The notes: generated by a model not told the origin, from the sequence alone. DNA of 64,000 bases from Elymus sibiricus (GCA_039707655.1 CM077666.1:282709166-282773165); one strand, 5' to 3'; positions 36,974-48,523 are shown, numbered from the stretch's first letter. Numbers and translations: made by a program.

Positions 36974-39900
36974 TCACTCATACACAGTATCTCTTATACA
37001 CTGTGACTCTATGGCCCGAGCACCCTCTATAACTCCGGAGAAGTACCGCTCGGGGCACCTATACTCTTTTCCAGGCGACGGGGGAGCAGTGGCCACCTTC
37101 ATCGGATTCAGCCCCGGCCAGTGTACCTTGGCCTTCGCAAAGGTCATCCTTGCCCCCTCGATGCAGGAAGACCGCCTCAATGTGTCGATCCGAGGAGTGG
37201 CGTCGCTCAGCTTCTGCACCAGGCCGAAGTAACTGCCCGGCAATGGCTCGTTGGGCCACAACCGGATACAGAGATCCTTCATGGCCGGCTCCGCCATCCT
37301 GTGCAGCTCCACCAGCTGCTTCAGTTGCTCGTTAAGGAGAGGAGGACGCTCGGGGGCTTCGAATTGAGCCCAGAATATACGTGCTTCATCTCCTTCTCCC
37401 CGCGAAACATAGAACTGCTTCGTGTCAGCTGCGCTCTTTTGGAGATCCAAGCAGGCGCCTGCGGAACACCATACTTGGGTAAGCACTTTGAACCTGCCAT
37501 CTCCAAAGATACACTGCAATAAATACGGCTTACCATCAAGGATAGCCTTGGCTTAGCCGATTTCCTCTTCGAAGGACCGCCTATCCACCTACTCCTTCTG
37601 GAGATCGGTTTTTAGGGTGGATAGTTTGGCAGCTTGCTCCTTCTCTTTCAGCTCAAGGACCTTGCACTTTTTGCTGGCGTCCTTGAGCTCCTGTTGAATC
37701 TCTTCCACCCGAGCTTGGTGCTTGTCGCTGGTAGCTCTCAAGGCAGATAGTGCGGCAGTCGCCTCTTTGGCCACCGCCTTTTCTACAGCAGCCTCCTGCT
37801 TTGCCTTCTCAAGCTCGGCCTTGAGCTTCTCCATCTCCTTCACCGAGGCTGCGTAAGCATCGACTTATATTAAAAATCCATGTTGATACAACGAAAAAAC
37901 AGAGTTTTGATACTCTAATTCAGCTTACCTTGTGCCTCGTCGAATCTCTGGTTTAGAGCGTCAAGCTCGTCCTCGGAGCTCTTAAGCTTCCGATTTAGCT
38001 CCTCTATTTCGGCGGCGGTAGTGACCGCCGCCGACGCCGAAGCCTGTAACAAATAAGAATATCTCATATTACAGGAATTCACAAACCTCCAAATTATCAT
38101 TATAATAATCCTATGTCCGGTCTCCTTAAAGTCTGACCGAGCGATCTGAACATATGTTTAGTTCGGATAGGGATCTATGTCTTGACCCCCAGGTAAGTTT
38201 TTCAAACTTACCTAGGGCTCGGGGGCTGCTATGTATATAACTATTACTTAACCCAATCAATATTTCACAAGACAGAGCGTTACATGGCTTACCTGAAAGC
38301 CCGTCAGGAGGCCGTTGAAATCCGCTTTCAGTCCGGTATCTATGGACTGCATGCTCTGCAACACCCTACCCATAAAGGTGCGGTGCTCCTCGAAGAGGGA
38401 GGCGCTGGATAGAGCCTCCCCCATGGCCGGCCACTCAGTGGTCGGAGGCACCGGTGGGGGTCGGTTAACCCGATCCCCAGTCGGGGATTGAACATGTGCC
38501 TCCGGAGGCATAGTGTGCTCCGGAGACAGCCTTGGAGGCGACTGGACAACTCCTTGTCCGGTTTCCTCGGTATCCGGGAGGGTCTTCTCCCCCGGGTCTT
38601 CGGTGGCCGAGGTATTAGCCTCGACCATTACATCGTCGCCCCCGCCTCCAGTGTCCGGCTCCAGGGGAGCCTGCTGGGATGATACCTCTGTGGCACCCTT
38701 CGCGGGGACCGAAGAAGAAGGGCGCGACGCGGACCCGCTCTCTGCTAGTTCAGCAGGCAGGGTCTCCCCATCCGAGACTTGATTGGTGGGAAGGACGCGT
38801 GGGGGGCTGCTAGATGGTTGACGTTCGTGTGTCAATTAATATTCAAAATCAAGCATTGATATTTTGGAAGGTCTTCGGATCTATACCTTCGAGGTGGGGG
38901 CTTAACCCTGAGGGTCCTTCACGGAACCCTCTCGAACTCCTCGGACTCAGTGTCTGAGGCTGAACTATCGTCGGACAGGACCACCTGTGACCGCCATGCT
39001 TTCTTCTGGGCTGGAGGAAGCTCATCCTCTGAGGCGTCCGACGATGTCGCCCTCTTTCTTGTGAGGGGGGAATCGCCTCCCCCTCAACCTCGTGCTCCTC
39101 CTCCTCTTGATTCGAGGAGGCATGGGTCTCTTCGGATTCAGCCTCTAGCTGATCCCTGGTGCGCAGGCCAGCTCGGCCTGTCTTCTTCTTTTCTTTCTTC
39201 TCTGGCACCTTGTAGGGTGCCACGACAAGCATCTCCAACAGCAGCGGGGACCAAGGGTCCTCGGGCTGTGGAGCCGGACTCTTGAAGTCCTTGGCCTTGT
39301 TCAGCCATTCCTGCAGAGGTGATCGGAAAATCCTTAGGTTACCTACGGAAGAATAAAACCGATCTGTTGAAATCGTAACATACCTCGGAAGGGGGCTTGG
39401 CGGTGCTCAAGCCCTTGTCTTCCTTCTTGCCCGGCCAGTCCTTCTGCGCCTTGAACAACGCCTTCCATAGTTTCTCCCGCGTGGTGCGGAAGAGTTGACG
39501 AACTGTAGGATCATCGTCAGTCCCGTAATCCCACATAGGAGAGCTCCGGCGCTGGCAGGGGAGGATGTGTCACCAGAGCATAACCTGAACTACGTTGGTC
39601 AGGCCGACGCCCTCCCTGATTAGGGAGGTAATGCCCCGCAGTAGGTCTTCTACCTCTGTTTCCGACCCCCAGTCGAGACCCTTTCTGACCCATGAGGTCA
39701 ATCTGGTCAGGGGGGCGGACCTGAATTCGGCAGGAACAGTTCCGCATTCAGCAGGAACAGTTCCGCCCTCTTCCTCCTTCGGCTCGGTGATATAAAACCA
39801 CTCCTTTTGCCAAGTCTTGATGGTGTCGATGAAGGTGCCGGATGGCCACACTGCACGTGGAAGCTTGCCGATAACTGCCCCGCCACAGTCCACATGCGCG

Positions 39901-40265
39901 CCAGCGATGCATTTCGGCTTAATGTTGAAGATCTTAAGCCACAGTCCGAAGTGTGGCTCGACCCGTAGAAAAGCCTCACAGACGATGATGAAGGCAGATA
40001 TGTGCATGAAGGAGTTCGGCGGGAGGTCGTGGAAATCGAGCCCATAAAAGAACATCAGACCCCTCACGAAGGGGTGAAGTGGGAAGCCTAATCCCCGGAT
40101 GAAATGAGGGACGAAAACCACCCTCTCTCCTTGTTTGGGGGTGGGAATCACCTGACCCTCCGCGGCGGCGCGATGGAAGACGTTGGCAGGGATGTATCCG
40201 GCGTCCTTGAGCTCTCGGATGTCCTTGTCTATGACCGTGGAGGCCTCCCACTTGCCGCTGGCCAT
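36974..40265 (-). pseudogene. Antisense five-exon gene of element A, Transposase_28-like
   Basis: Reading the minus strand, exons are 40265-39384, 39310-38887, about 38809-38293, 38043-37929 and 37848-36974, with GT/AG at each junction. Exon 1 starts MASGKWEASTVIDKDI and carries the domain with PLHPFVRGLMFFYGLDFHDL and FGLWLKIFNIKPKC, which I recognise as the putative gypsy-type transposon domain. Exon 3 is Pro/Ser-rich. Exons 4-5 form a coiled coil (EELNRKLKSSEDELDALNQ). The C-terminus has IRLWPNEPLPGSYFGLV and ACIEGARM-type text (here SCIEGARMTFAKAKVHW). Breaks are stops in exons 1 and 5 and a frameshift near 39070. The function is unknown despite the transposase label. Confidence 0.78.
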
Positions 40266-40376
40266 GGCTGACCTCGGAGGGGGAAGAATGGAAAACCTAG
40301 ATATGGGCTCGGGAAGCTCGGGAGTCTAGGGAAGCAAGGATACGAAGGGGAGGTGTGGATGAGCCTTGGGGTTTTT

Positions 40377-40393
40377 TCCCCCTTTTATTAAGG
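40377..40393 (-). promoter_or_regulatory. Possible TATA box of the antisense gene in element A
   Basis: On the minus strand the sequence reads CCCTTAATAAAAGGGGG about 115-120 bases upstream of the antisense ATG at 40265. The spacing is like that of TATAAG in element B. It is an inference from position and sequence only. Confidence 0.4.
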
Positions 40394-40838
40394 GTCATTG
40401 CCGGTTAGCCTCCCTCCACTGCGCCGTGAATCCCTCCACTTCCCTAGGCATGTGCGGCGTTGCACGCGCATGATTAAGCGTATCCCGTGTGAAATGGAGC
40501 ACAATCCGTGCATTGATGGATCGTGCCGATAAAAGAGGCCTCGAGCCGCGAAGCGAGTCTGTGCAACTGGTTCAGCGGTCGTGATGGGCCGCAACCTTTC
40601 GTATGAAAGGTTGTCAGAAGAGCACTATTGGCTCCCTAACGTTTGGCCTTAAGGGCCGGATTACACATGGTGTTCGGATGATCTATGATCGAAAAAGCTA
40701 TGCGTCGATGGAAGCCAAACTAAAGGTACTGCCGATTACTATCCGGAGAAAGGAACTCGCCTCGCAAGCCGAAGACTCTGATCATTCGAAGTAGCTGAAG
40801 CTTGGACCCTTGGCGTTGGAGGCTAGTTCGGGGGCTAC

Positions 40839-41308
40839 CGAGGGAGTCCTGGACTAGGGGGTCCTCGGGAGGCCGACCTATCTCGTATGGGCTGGACTAT
40901 ATGGGCCGTTCGCCGAACACTGGATTGATTGAAGGCCCGGACTCCAGGAAGGAAGCTTCGAGAATCACGGCTTCTTCTCCACGTTTAAAGTAGTAGATAG
41001 GCATGTTTATCCCCTCGACGTGTCACCGACCATGTGTAAACCCTGGGTACCCTCGGCGTCTATATAAGCCGTAGGGTTTTAGGTCATAGGCCAAGAGAAC
41101 TCATCTAGGGTTTAGTCATACGATCTCGTGGTAGATCAACTATGTAATCTCTATACGATCAATATAATCAAGCAGGACGTAGGGTATTACCTCCATAGGA
41201 GGGCCCGAACCTGGGTAAAACCTTGTCCCCTTTGTCTCCTGTTACCATCGATCCAAGTATCATAGTTCGGGACCCCCTACCCGAGATCCGCCGGTTTTGA
41301 CACCGACA
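40839..41308 (+). repeat. 3' LTR of element A
   Basis: This 470-base copy is preceded by the polypurine-like TTCGGGGGCTAC. Its first base is mutated, so that it starts CG instead of TG. It ends CACCGACA at 41308, followed by the CTTAC duplication. A TATA box lies at about 41060. Confidence 0.92.
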
Positions 41309-42100
41309 CTTACTAATTCCTTTGTGCAAAAATTTTACTTCAAAAATATGTCCGGTACTCCCACGGTACGTTTTGATCTTTATGCCACCAACTATGAATT
41401 GCCTCTACATGAATTTTGTGAAATATGTTTGCTTACTTCTGTCGGGGGAATGTGTGAGCCTGAGCTAGAGGAGTTTGAGGGATTCCTCCAAACCTTAACT
41501 GTGGGAGAAACTAGGGGCGTGTCAAATGCAAGAGCTACTAATTTGCAATTTCCTTCCGTGCACTACTTTTCTCTGTTTATAGGAACATGCATAACTGCCA
41601 TGGAACAGGGTAGTGGCCTCAGTGCCCCTACCCTAGCAATTCTACGCCGTGCACTTTATGGTGATAATACTTACAACATCAGAGCTATTGTTGCGCATCG
41701 ATAAAATCTTAACAGAAACAAGGGCAAAGTTCATGGTGATATTTATGCCACTCGCTTGGCAAAGCATTTTGCAGTTGCTATACGCCCTACTGACTACCTA
41801 TTGCCTAAGGTTTATCTTGATCACCAGTCTACGATGGAACACTAATTCATTGAAGAACCACAACCTCCGCAACATATACTTTATAGTTTGGTATTTAGCG
41901 AGAAGACTTGCGATATTATTCCTTTGCCTGAACCCTCTTTGTTTAACTATCATGCCAGGAACGGATACAGAATAATGCCAGAAGACATAATCGCTTACCG
42001 GAATGAGCTGGCTGCTACAGAGGTCGAGGCCCAGGCATGGGATGCTCAGGTGCCCTGGCCGGAATACTTTCCCAGACCCGACGGCTATTATCAATGGTAA
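41309..42100 (+). pseudogene. Third frame of the Athila-type element, C-terminal part
   Basis: After the second CTTAC the frame continues with TNSFVQKFYFKNMSGTP, then LPLHEFCEICLLTSVGGMCEP and GNRA-poor, aromatic-rich segments to WPEYFPRPDGYYQW and a stop at 42098-42100. In-frame stops at 41702 and about 41840 break it. Together with the upstream part it would be about 340 codons. No signal peptide or membrane span is evident. Function unknown. Confidence 0.65.
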
Positions 42101-44192
42101 TCACCAATCTAGGCAAACGCCTAAGCTTGGGGGAGTACATATTTATCACCGACATTTCATTCATGTTCACACACTTCATATAAAATGTCGGTGTTCATCC
42201 TCTTTCATTGTATATCCATATTAGTTTTATTTTTTCCACTTTCTTCTTGTGTGTTTGAAAAACTTTAGAAAACCCAAAAACATTTCTCGCTTCTTTTTAG
42301 TTTTCTTTCCTCGTTTAATTATCTTTAGTACTGAAAAGAAAACCCAACAAAATTTCCTTTGCATGTCGGGAGCTTTCCCATGTAAATAATTTTTCTCGTT
42401 CTTGTTTTCCCTTAGTTTATTTGCTTGCTTGAGAAAAACAAAAACTCCAAAAATATTTCAGTGTGTTCCTCTGGATTTCTTTTCTTTTTGTTGAGTCTTT
42501 GAAAGGAGAAGACCATGATGAAAATGTTGAGTGGCTCTTATATGCTTTACTGTTGAACTAACAGAGAGCCAATATTACCTTGTCTTCTCCTTTGTCCAAA
42601 ACTACCCTGCAGATTCCAGCTTAGTCCATGGTATTCTAGCACTATTATTATTATCACATCATTCAATCATGTAAGTGAAAGGCAATAATGACGATATTTG
42701 ACGAAGTGATCGTGGCAAAGGAAGCTGGTATGAACTCTTCTTGTTTTGCGTTTTTGTAAATATGTTTAGCCCGTTCGATCTTGATTCAGTATATTATGAG
42801 TGAACATGTTTATGATGACAATTAGAGATTATAGCTTCGCATGCCATGCTTAAATAGCTAGTAGTGAATAATGATTTATCTTATAGGCCAACATGCATTA
42901 AAATGGTTATGATGTGGTATGGTAGGATGGTATTTCCCTCTGAGAAATTCAAGCGGCTTCACTTGGCCCATGTGCAAACATGTAGTTGATTCAAAACCAA
43001 GGCAGCCTTCATGATGTTTAAATTCAGAGTGTTCATATCCTACTCAAGCTATGTCCAATGTTAATTATTCATAATGCATACCTATGACTATATTCGCTCT
43101 CTAGCTAGTCACTTCCCAACCTATTGCTAGTATTCACCTGTACTAAGCGGAAATGGTGCTTGTGCATCCAAAACCTTTAAACCAAGTTATTCCACATGAG
43201 TCCACCAAACCTACCTATATGCGGTAATACCCTACTGTTCCAAGTAAATTTCCATGTGCCATCTCTAAACATTCAAATAAACTTCTGTTTTATGCACTCG
43301 TCTTGCTCATGGAACGACAAGCCGGCCAGCATCTTCCATGTTAAGTGAGTTATTCTCAAGACGGTCATTTATTCGTCGTCATTGCACGAGAAGAGGCTAG
43401 TAAAAAGGATGCCTTGTCCTAAAAAATCAAAATTAACTAAACAAAACTCCTTGGGACAGTTGATATGTTGGCAGGCATCCGTGGATTCGGTCAGCCGTGG
43501 TTTGTGTATGGATGGTGGATAGGAGTAAACTTTATTATTCTATTTGGGAACCGCCAATAATGAGTTTAGCATGGAAGATATTGAGAACCTTTGTCGTAAC
43601 GTTGACAAGAAAAGTGCACCACCTAAAAATTATATCCTCATCCCTGTTTTAAAACTTGAGCTCTGGCACATCTGCAAATCAATACTTCCCTCTGCGAAGG
43701 GCCTATCTATTTATTTTATGTTGAGTCATCACCCTCTTGCTACAAGCACTGGACCAGAGAGCATTATTGTCATTCTTATGCATTGAGTCTAGTTAATGTT
43801 GGATGTGAGCATTACTGGATCTTTTCTATTCTGAATTATAATGTTTAATCACTGCTTGAACCTCAGAGGTGCTCTGCATTTATGTTTTGTGGTCTTAGAG
43901 AGGTCTAGCGAAATACTATGTCACCATATTATATCATGATTGTTTTGATAAACTGTTGGCATGTGAGATATCTTATTATTACTTGCTAGTTGGTTATGTA
44001 TTGCCATGAGTTGATATGATGTTTAATTGTTATCATGGATGTGGTTATTTACAATTTATGTTGAAAACTTGAGCACTAGCTAAGCATGTGTATAACGACG
44101 CAAATAAAAGAGTTTGTAAAGGTTTTCTTTATCACTTTCAGTGTGTCAACTGAATTGCTTGAGGACAAGTAATGAGTTAAGCTTGGGGGAGT
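42101..44192 (+). other. 3' non-coding region and polypurine tract of the Athila-type element
   Basis: There is no gene here. A first AAGCTTGGGGGAG run follows the third frame (about 42123) and a second (44180-44191) is the polypurine tract before the LTR. The region shares with the complete Athila-type element the blocks at 43159-43217 and 43685-43711, and the hairpin 44155-44172 (TTGCTTG / CAAGTAA, loop AGGA). Confidence 0.75.
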
Positions 44193-44590
44193 TGATACGT
44201 CTCCAACGTATCTACTTTTCCAAACACTTTTGCTCTGGTTTTGGCCTCTAATTTGCACGATTTAAATGGAACTAACCCGGACTGACGTTGTTTTCACCAA
44301 ACTACCTTGGTGTTATTTTTGTGCAGACATAAAATTTCTCGGAATTGGACGAAACTTTTTGTGGACTTTTTCTGGGAATTATAGTGAATTATGGAGCGAA
44401 GACCTGCCGGAGGGAGGCCACCTATGGGGCACAAGCCAACAGGGCGCCCCCCTAGGTCGCGCCCTGATGGCTTGTGGGGCCCACGTGGCTCCTCCGACCC
44501 TAATTCCATTCCTATAAAATAACATCTTGGGAGAAAAAAATTGAAGAGAAGTTTTCATCGCATTTCACGAGATGGAGCCGCCACCACCTA
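44193..44590 (+). repeat. Truncated 3' LTR of the Athila-type element
   Basis: The LTR starts TGATACGTCTCC. It includes a hairpin at 44430-44476 (CACAAGCC / GGCTTGTG, inner GGGCGC / GCGCCC) and TATAAAA at 44513-44519, 37 bases downstream. Homology to this LTR type ends around 44590, where the Copia LTR begins. Confidence 0.8.
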
Positions 44591-46175
44591 AAAGCACAAC
44601 TTCTCCCTAGGTGGTTTTGGTAATTAATAACAACATATATTTCATTGGACTAATGTTTCCACTAAGTGCATCTCAGGAAAAAGTTCAATGATGGATTGGC
44701 TAAAAGATTGTGTGGAGATCCTCCCGAAGGAAAGGAATGAATAGGATTGGCCATGCTTCAAGATCAAGGATTCTACATTTTATATTTTGTCAGAAATCAC
44801 TTTGAGTCCATAGGAAAGCTAATACTATTAAAAGGGGGTGAGGTAAATATGATGATCTGGTTGCTCAAGTGCTTAGAGGTAGCCACCAAAAATACTCACC
44901 CACTTTCCCACACATATCCTCTGTCCAAAGCCTAAAGTCAAAATTCAGTGCCACCAATATTCCCATTCGGATCCACTGAGTTTATCCAAGACAGAAGCCA
45001 AACCAAACCCTAGCATCTCGGTACTACCAGCTTTTCTTTCAGTGCCACCGAAATCAGTGACCAACTTCCTAGTTAGCCATTTTCTAGATTCGGTCCCACC
45101 GAGTTTTGAGAATCAGTACCACCAAGATGTTGGACCAACTTTCTGTTAGCTCATTTCTCTAAATCGGTCCCACCGAGTTTGAGGAATCAGTCTCACCGAG
45201 ATTTGGTAACTGCATAAGTCACCCATATTAGTACCACCGAGATTCATATATCAGTCTCACCGAAAACGCCAAAGTTGTCACATTTTTAACTAGTCGGTGC
45301 CACCGAGTTTCTACTTCGGTTTCACCGAGTTGGGCAACAATGTTGTAACGGTTGGATTTTTTGAGATGCCTATATATACCCCTCCACCACCATTCACTCA
45401 CAAGAGAAGCACTCAAAACACACGCCCACTTGCCATATCCAATTTTCTGAGAGAGAACCACCTACCCTTGTGTTGAGGTCAAGATCATCCACTCCAACCA
45501 TATGGATCTTGATTTCTAGCCTCCCCAAGTTGCTTTCCATCCAATCAATCTCTTCTACCCATGCCAAATCTATGAGAGAGTGATTGAGTGTTGAGGAGAC
45601 TATCTTTTGAAGCACAAGAGCAAGGAGTTCATCATACTACCACATCTATTACCTTTTGGAGGGTGGTGCCTCCAAGATTGGTTAGGTGTCGCTTGGGAAC
45701 CTCCTTCTTTGTGAATGTGGAGTTGAACCAAGAGTTTGTAAGGGCAAGGAGATCACCTACTTCGTGAAGATCTACCCCGAGTAAGGCTAGTCCTCCGTGG
45801 ATGTAGGCCATCATGGAATAGAAGTGGTTGTTACTTCATGGACCCTTCGTGGGTGGGGCCCTTCGTGGAATCTCTTGACCGTTACCCTCCGTGGGTTGAA
45901 GTCTCCATAAACGTGGACGTACGATAGCACCACCTATCGAAACCACGGGAAAAATCTCCGCGTCTCCAAATTGCGTTTGACCTTCCAATACCTAACCTCT
46001 TACATTTGCATGTCTTTACTTTTCGCTGCTATACTCTTAGACTTGCATGTGTAGGGTGAACTTGACTTGCTACAATTGCTAAAATCTGCCCTCAACTAAA
46101 ATTGGGAAAAGGTTAGATTTTTATTTGGTCAAGTAGTCTAATCACCCCCCCACTAGACATACTTTTGATCCTACA
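44591..46175 (+). repeat. 5' LTR of the second Copia element
   Basis: The LTR begins near 44591 (CTAAAAGCACAACTTCTCCC) and ends GATCCTACA at 46175. It has a motif array at about 44940-45335 and a TATA box TATATATAC at about 45370-45378. Only one LTR is in the window, so the boundaries rest on the primer site and on the loss of Athila LTR homology. Confidence 0.7.
44940..45335 (+). repeat. Array of degenerate TCGGTNNCACCGAG palindromes
   Basis: About a dozen copies of a 14-base imperfect palindrome, TCGGTNNCACCGAG and variants, are spread over 400 bases. The clearest are at about 45088, 45164, 45293 and 45317. Half-sites lie between them, for example near 45039, 45113, 45189, 45231 and 45252. 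The array ends about 35 bases before the TATA box, so it occupies the proximal U3. Confidence 0.75.
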
Positions 46176-46177
46176 AG

Positions 46178-46190
46178 TGGTATCAGAGCT
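46178..46190 (+). promoter_or_regulatory. Primer-binding site of the second Copia element
   Basis: TGGTATCAGAGCT starts two bases after the LTR end at 46175. It is complementary to the initiator tRNA-Met 3' end. Confidence 0.85.
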
Positions 46191-46228
46191 TTGGTCTCCA
46201 TTGAATTGGTCTCACAACCTAGGAGAGT

Positions 46229-46912
46229 ATGGAGTCTTGTGAGGGAAATTATCACCATAGAGGTCCATATTTTGATGGTACAAACTTTGCTAGTTGGAAG
46301 CATAAGATTAAAATGCATATTTTTGGTCATAACCCCGCCGTATGGGCTATTGTTCGTGTTGGCTTGCAAGGTGAATTCTTTGGTGATGGAAAGGAACCGG
46401 ATCGTGAAGCGACCGCGGAATAATTGAAGATGTTGCAATACAACGCTCAAGCATGTACCATTCTATTCAATTGCCTATGCCCTAAAGAATTCAACAAGAT
46501 TAGCCGTCTTGGGAATGCAAAGGAAATTTGGGATACTTTGGTTGAAATGCACGAAGGTACCGAATCCGTCAGGGAATCTAAGTTGGATGTGCTACAAAGT
46601 CAACTTGACAAGTTCAAATGAAGGATGGTGAAGGAGTCGCGGAAATGTACTCTAGGCTTGCTCTCATCACCAATGAGATTGCCGGCTTAGGAAGCGAAGA
46701 AATGACCGACAAAATCATCATCAAGAAGATCCTTAGATCCTTGGATGGAAAGTACGACACCGTGTGCACATTGATCCAAATGATGCCAAACTACAAAGAT
46801 CTCAAGCCTACGGAAGTCATTGGAAGGATTGTTGCTCATGAGATGTCACTCAAGGACAAAGAAGAACTTCACACCAAGTCAAGCAGTGCTTGCATAGCTA
46901 CAAGTGACACTC
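46229..46912 (+). pseudogene. Copia gag (UBN2-type), truncated
   Basis: The frame starts MESCEGNYHHRGPYFDGTNF at 46229, followed by ASWKHKIKMHIFGHNPAVW, typical of Copia gag. A stop lies at 46421-46423. A one-base deletion near 46617 shifts to the frame with YSRLALITNEIAGLGSEEM and LRSLDGKYDTVCTLIQMM. The frame is cut at 46912 by the Athila-type LTR. Gag would form the particle shell; this copy is not functional. Confidence 0.85.
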
Positions 46913-48494
46913 TGAAACGTCTCCAACATATCTATAATTTTTGATTGTTCCATGCTATTATATTATCTATTTTGGATGTTTTATATGCATTAATATGCTA
47001 TTTTATATTATTTTTGGGACTAACCTATTAATCTAGAGCCTAGTGCCAGTTTCTGTTTTTTCCTTGTTTTTGAGTATTGCAGATAAGGAATATTAAATGG
47101 AGTCCAAACAGAATAAAATCTTTGGTATGATTTTTCTTGGACCAGAAGAAAGCCAGCAGACTTGGAGATGAAGGTAGGAGAGCCGCCGTGTGGCGACAAG
47201 CCATAGGGGCACGCCCTAGGGGGGCGCCCCTGGCTTGTGGCCCCACGGCAGCCCTCCTAACCCTATTCTTCAGCCTATAAATTCCCAAATATTCCCTGGA
47301 TACCAAAAAGAGCCACAAAAATACTTTTTCGCCGCCGGAAGCCTCTGTTCCCATGAGATCCAATCTTGGAGCCTTTTCCGGTAATCTGCCGGAGGGGGAT
47401 TCGATCACGGAGGGCATCTACATCAACTCCATTGCCCCTCCGATGATGCATGAGTAGTTCACCACTGACCTTCGGGTCCATAGCTAGTAGCTAGATGGCT
47501 TCTTCTCTCTCTTTGTTCTTCAATACCATGTTCTTCATGATCTTCATGGAGATCTATCCGATGTAATACTCTTTTGCGGTGTGTTTGTCGAGATCCGACG
47601 AATTGTGGATTTATGATTAGATTATCTATGAATATTATTTGAATCTTCTCTAAATTCTTATATGCATGATTTCGTATCTTTGCAAGTCTCTTCGAGTTAT
47701 TGGTTTGGTTTGGCCAACTAGATTGGTAATTCTTGCAATGGAAGAAGTGCTTAGTTTTGGGTTCAATCTTGCGGTGTCCTCACCCAGTGACAAAGTAGGG
47801 GTAGCGAGGCACGTATTGTATTGTTGCCATCGAGGATAAAAAGATGGGGTTTTCATCATATTGCTTGAGTTTATCCCTCTACATCATGTCATCTTACCTA
47901 ATGTGTTACTCTGTTCTTCATGAACTTAATACTCTAGATGCAGGCAGGAGTCGGTCGATGTGTGGAGTAATAGTAGTAGATGCAGAATCGTTTCGGTCTA
48001 CTTGACATGGACATGATGCCTATATGCATAATAATTGCCTTGGATATCTTCATAATTATTCGCTTTTCTATCAATTGCTTGACAGTAATTTGTTCACCCA
48101 CCGTATTATTTTCCTTCATGAGAGAAGCCTCTAGTGAAACCTATGGACCCCGGGTCTATTTTCCATATTATAATTTCAGATCTATAAACCAAAAATACCA
48201 AAAATATCTCACTGCAATCTTTTTACTTTTGTTTTACTTTTCGTTTTAGCAATCACATCTATCTATCTCTATCAGATCTCATCCTTGCAAGTAACCGTGA
48301 AGGGATTAACAACCCGTTTATAGCGTTGGGTGCAAGTGTTTGATTATTTGTGTAGGTACATCTATTGGGTACTTGCTTGTATCTCTTACTGGATTGATAC
48401 CTTGGTTCTCAACAACTGAGGGAAATACTTATCTACTTTGCTGCATCACCCTTTCCTCTTCAAGGGAAAACCAACGCATGCTCAAGAAGTAGCA
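46913..48494 (+). repeat. 5' LTR of the orphan-frame Athila-type element
   Basis: This 1582-base LTR ends AAGAAGTAGCA at 48494, 11 bases before the primer site, the same spacing as in the element at 13592. It has a GC-rich hairpin with outer arms ACAAGCC (47196-47202) and GGCTTGT (47232-47238), extended by flanking near-complementary bases to about 18 bp. TATAAAT follows at 47276-47282. Confidence 0.82.
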
Positions 48495-48505
48495 AGAAGG
48501 ATTTC

Positions 48506-48523
48506 TGGCGCCGTTGCCGGGGA
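48506..48523 (+). promoter_or_regulatory. Primer-binding site (tRNA-Asp type)
   Basis: TGGCGCCGTTGCCGGGGA is fully complementary to the plant tRNA-Asp 3' end as I know it. Confidence 0.88.

Larger units (their letters stand above)
31996..41308 (+). mobile_element. Tat-type Gypsy element A, non-autonomous, with antisense gene
   Basis: This 9,313-base element has LTRs at 31996-32465 and 40839-41308 and a 5-bp duplication CTTAC (31991-31995, 41309-41313). The sense strand holds gag-protease only; RT, RNase H and integrase are absent. The antisense strand holds a multi-exon gene with a Transposase_28-like (putative gypsy-type transposon) domain. Extra antisense genes are known in the Tat lineage. 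The LTRs resemble the Triticeae family that I know as Fatima, with low certainty. I count about 12 differences in 470 positions between the LTRs, so insertion is fairly recent. Confidence 0.88.
29710..44590 (+). mobile_element. Non-autonomous Athila-type element, 5' part cut by Angela insertion
   Basis: The visible order is gag-protease (29711-30988), spacer with LTR-like hairpin, third frame (31766-31995 and 41309-42100), 3' non-coding region, polypurine tract and the first 398 bases of a 3' LTR starting TGATACGTCTCC at 44193. Nothing between protease and the third frame encodes RT or integrase, so it is non-autonomous. It is the host of both the Angela copy and Tat-type element A. The 3' LTR breaks off where the second Copia LTR begins. 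The LTR start resembles the Sabrina/WHAM group, but I am not sure of the family. Confidence 0.8.
44591..46912 (+). mobile_element. Copia element, 5' LTR and gag start only, then interrupted
   Basis: A Copia LTR (44591-46175), an iMet-type primer site and a gag fragment up to 46912 are visible. The rest would lie beyond the Athila-type insertion that starts at 46913. The LTR end CTAGACATACTTTTGATCCTACA-like context and the caccgag-rich U3 resemble the Maximus/Barbara group of Triticeae. The family call is tentative. The left end truncates an Athila-type LTR, and the exact first base is uncertain by a few positions. Confidence 0.75.

Noticed and set aside
37480..37510. Possible GT...CAG intron inside the last antisense exon of element A
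   Set aside because: It would be only about 20 bases, too short for plant splicing, and reading through keeps recognisable family sequence (GKPYLLQCIFGDGRF).
37011..37522. Plus-strand frames of 73-133 codons
   Set aside because: They are shadows of the last exon of the minus-strand gene of element A, which has recognisable conserved text.
46908..46912. CACTC as a target-site duplication of the orphan-frame Athila-type element
   Set aside because: The other end of the element is outside the window, so it cannot be checked.
15128..48523. tRNA-like text at the primer-binding sites as tRNA genes
   Set aside because: Only the 12-18 bases complementary to tRNA 3' ends are present; no cloverleaf sequence surrounds them.
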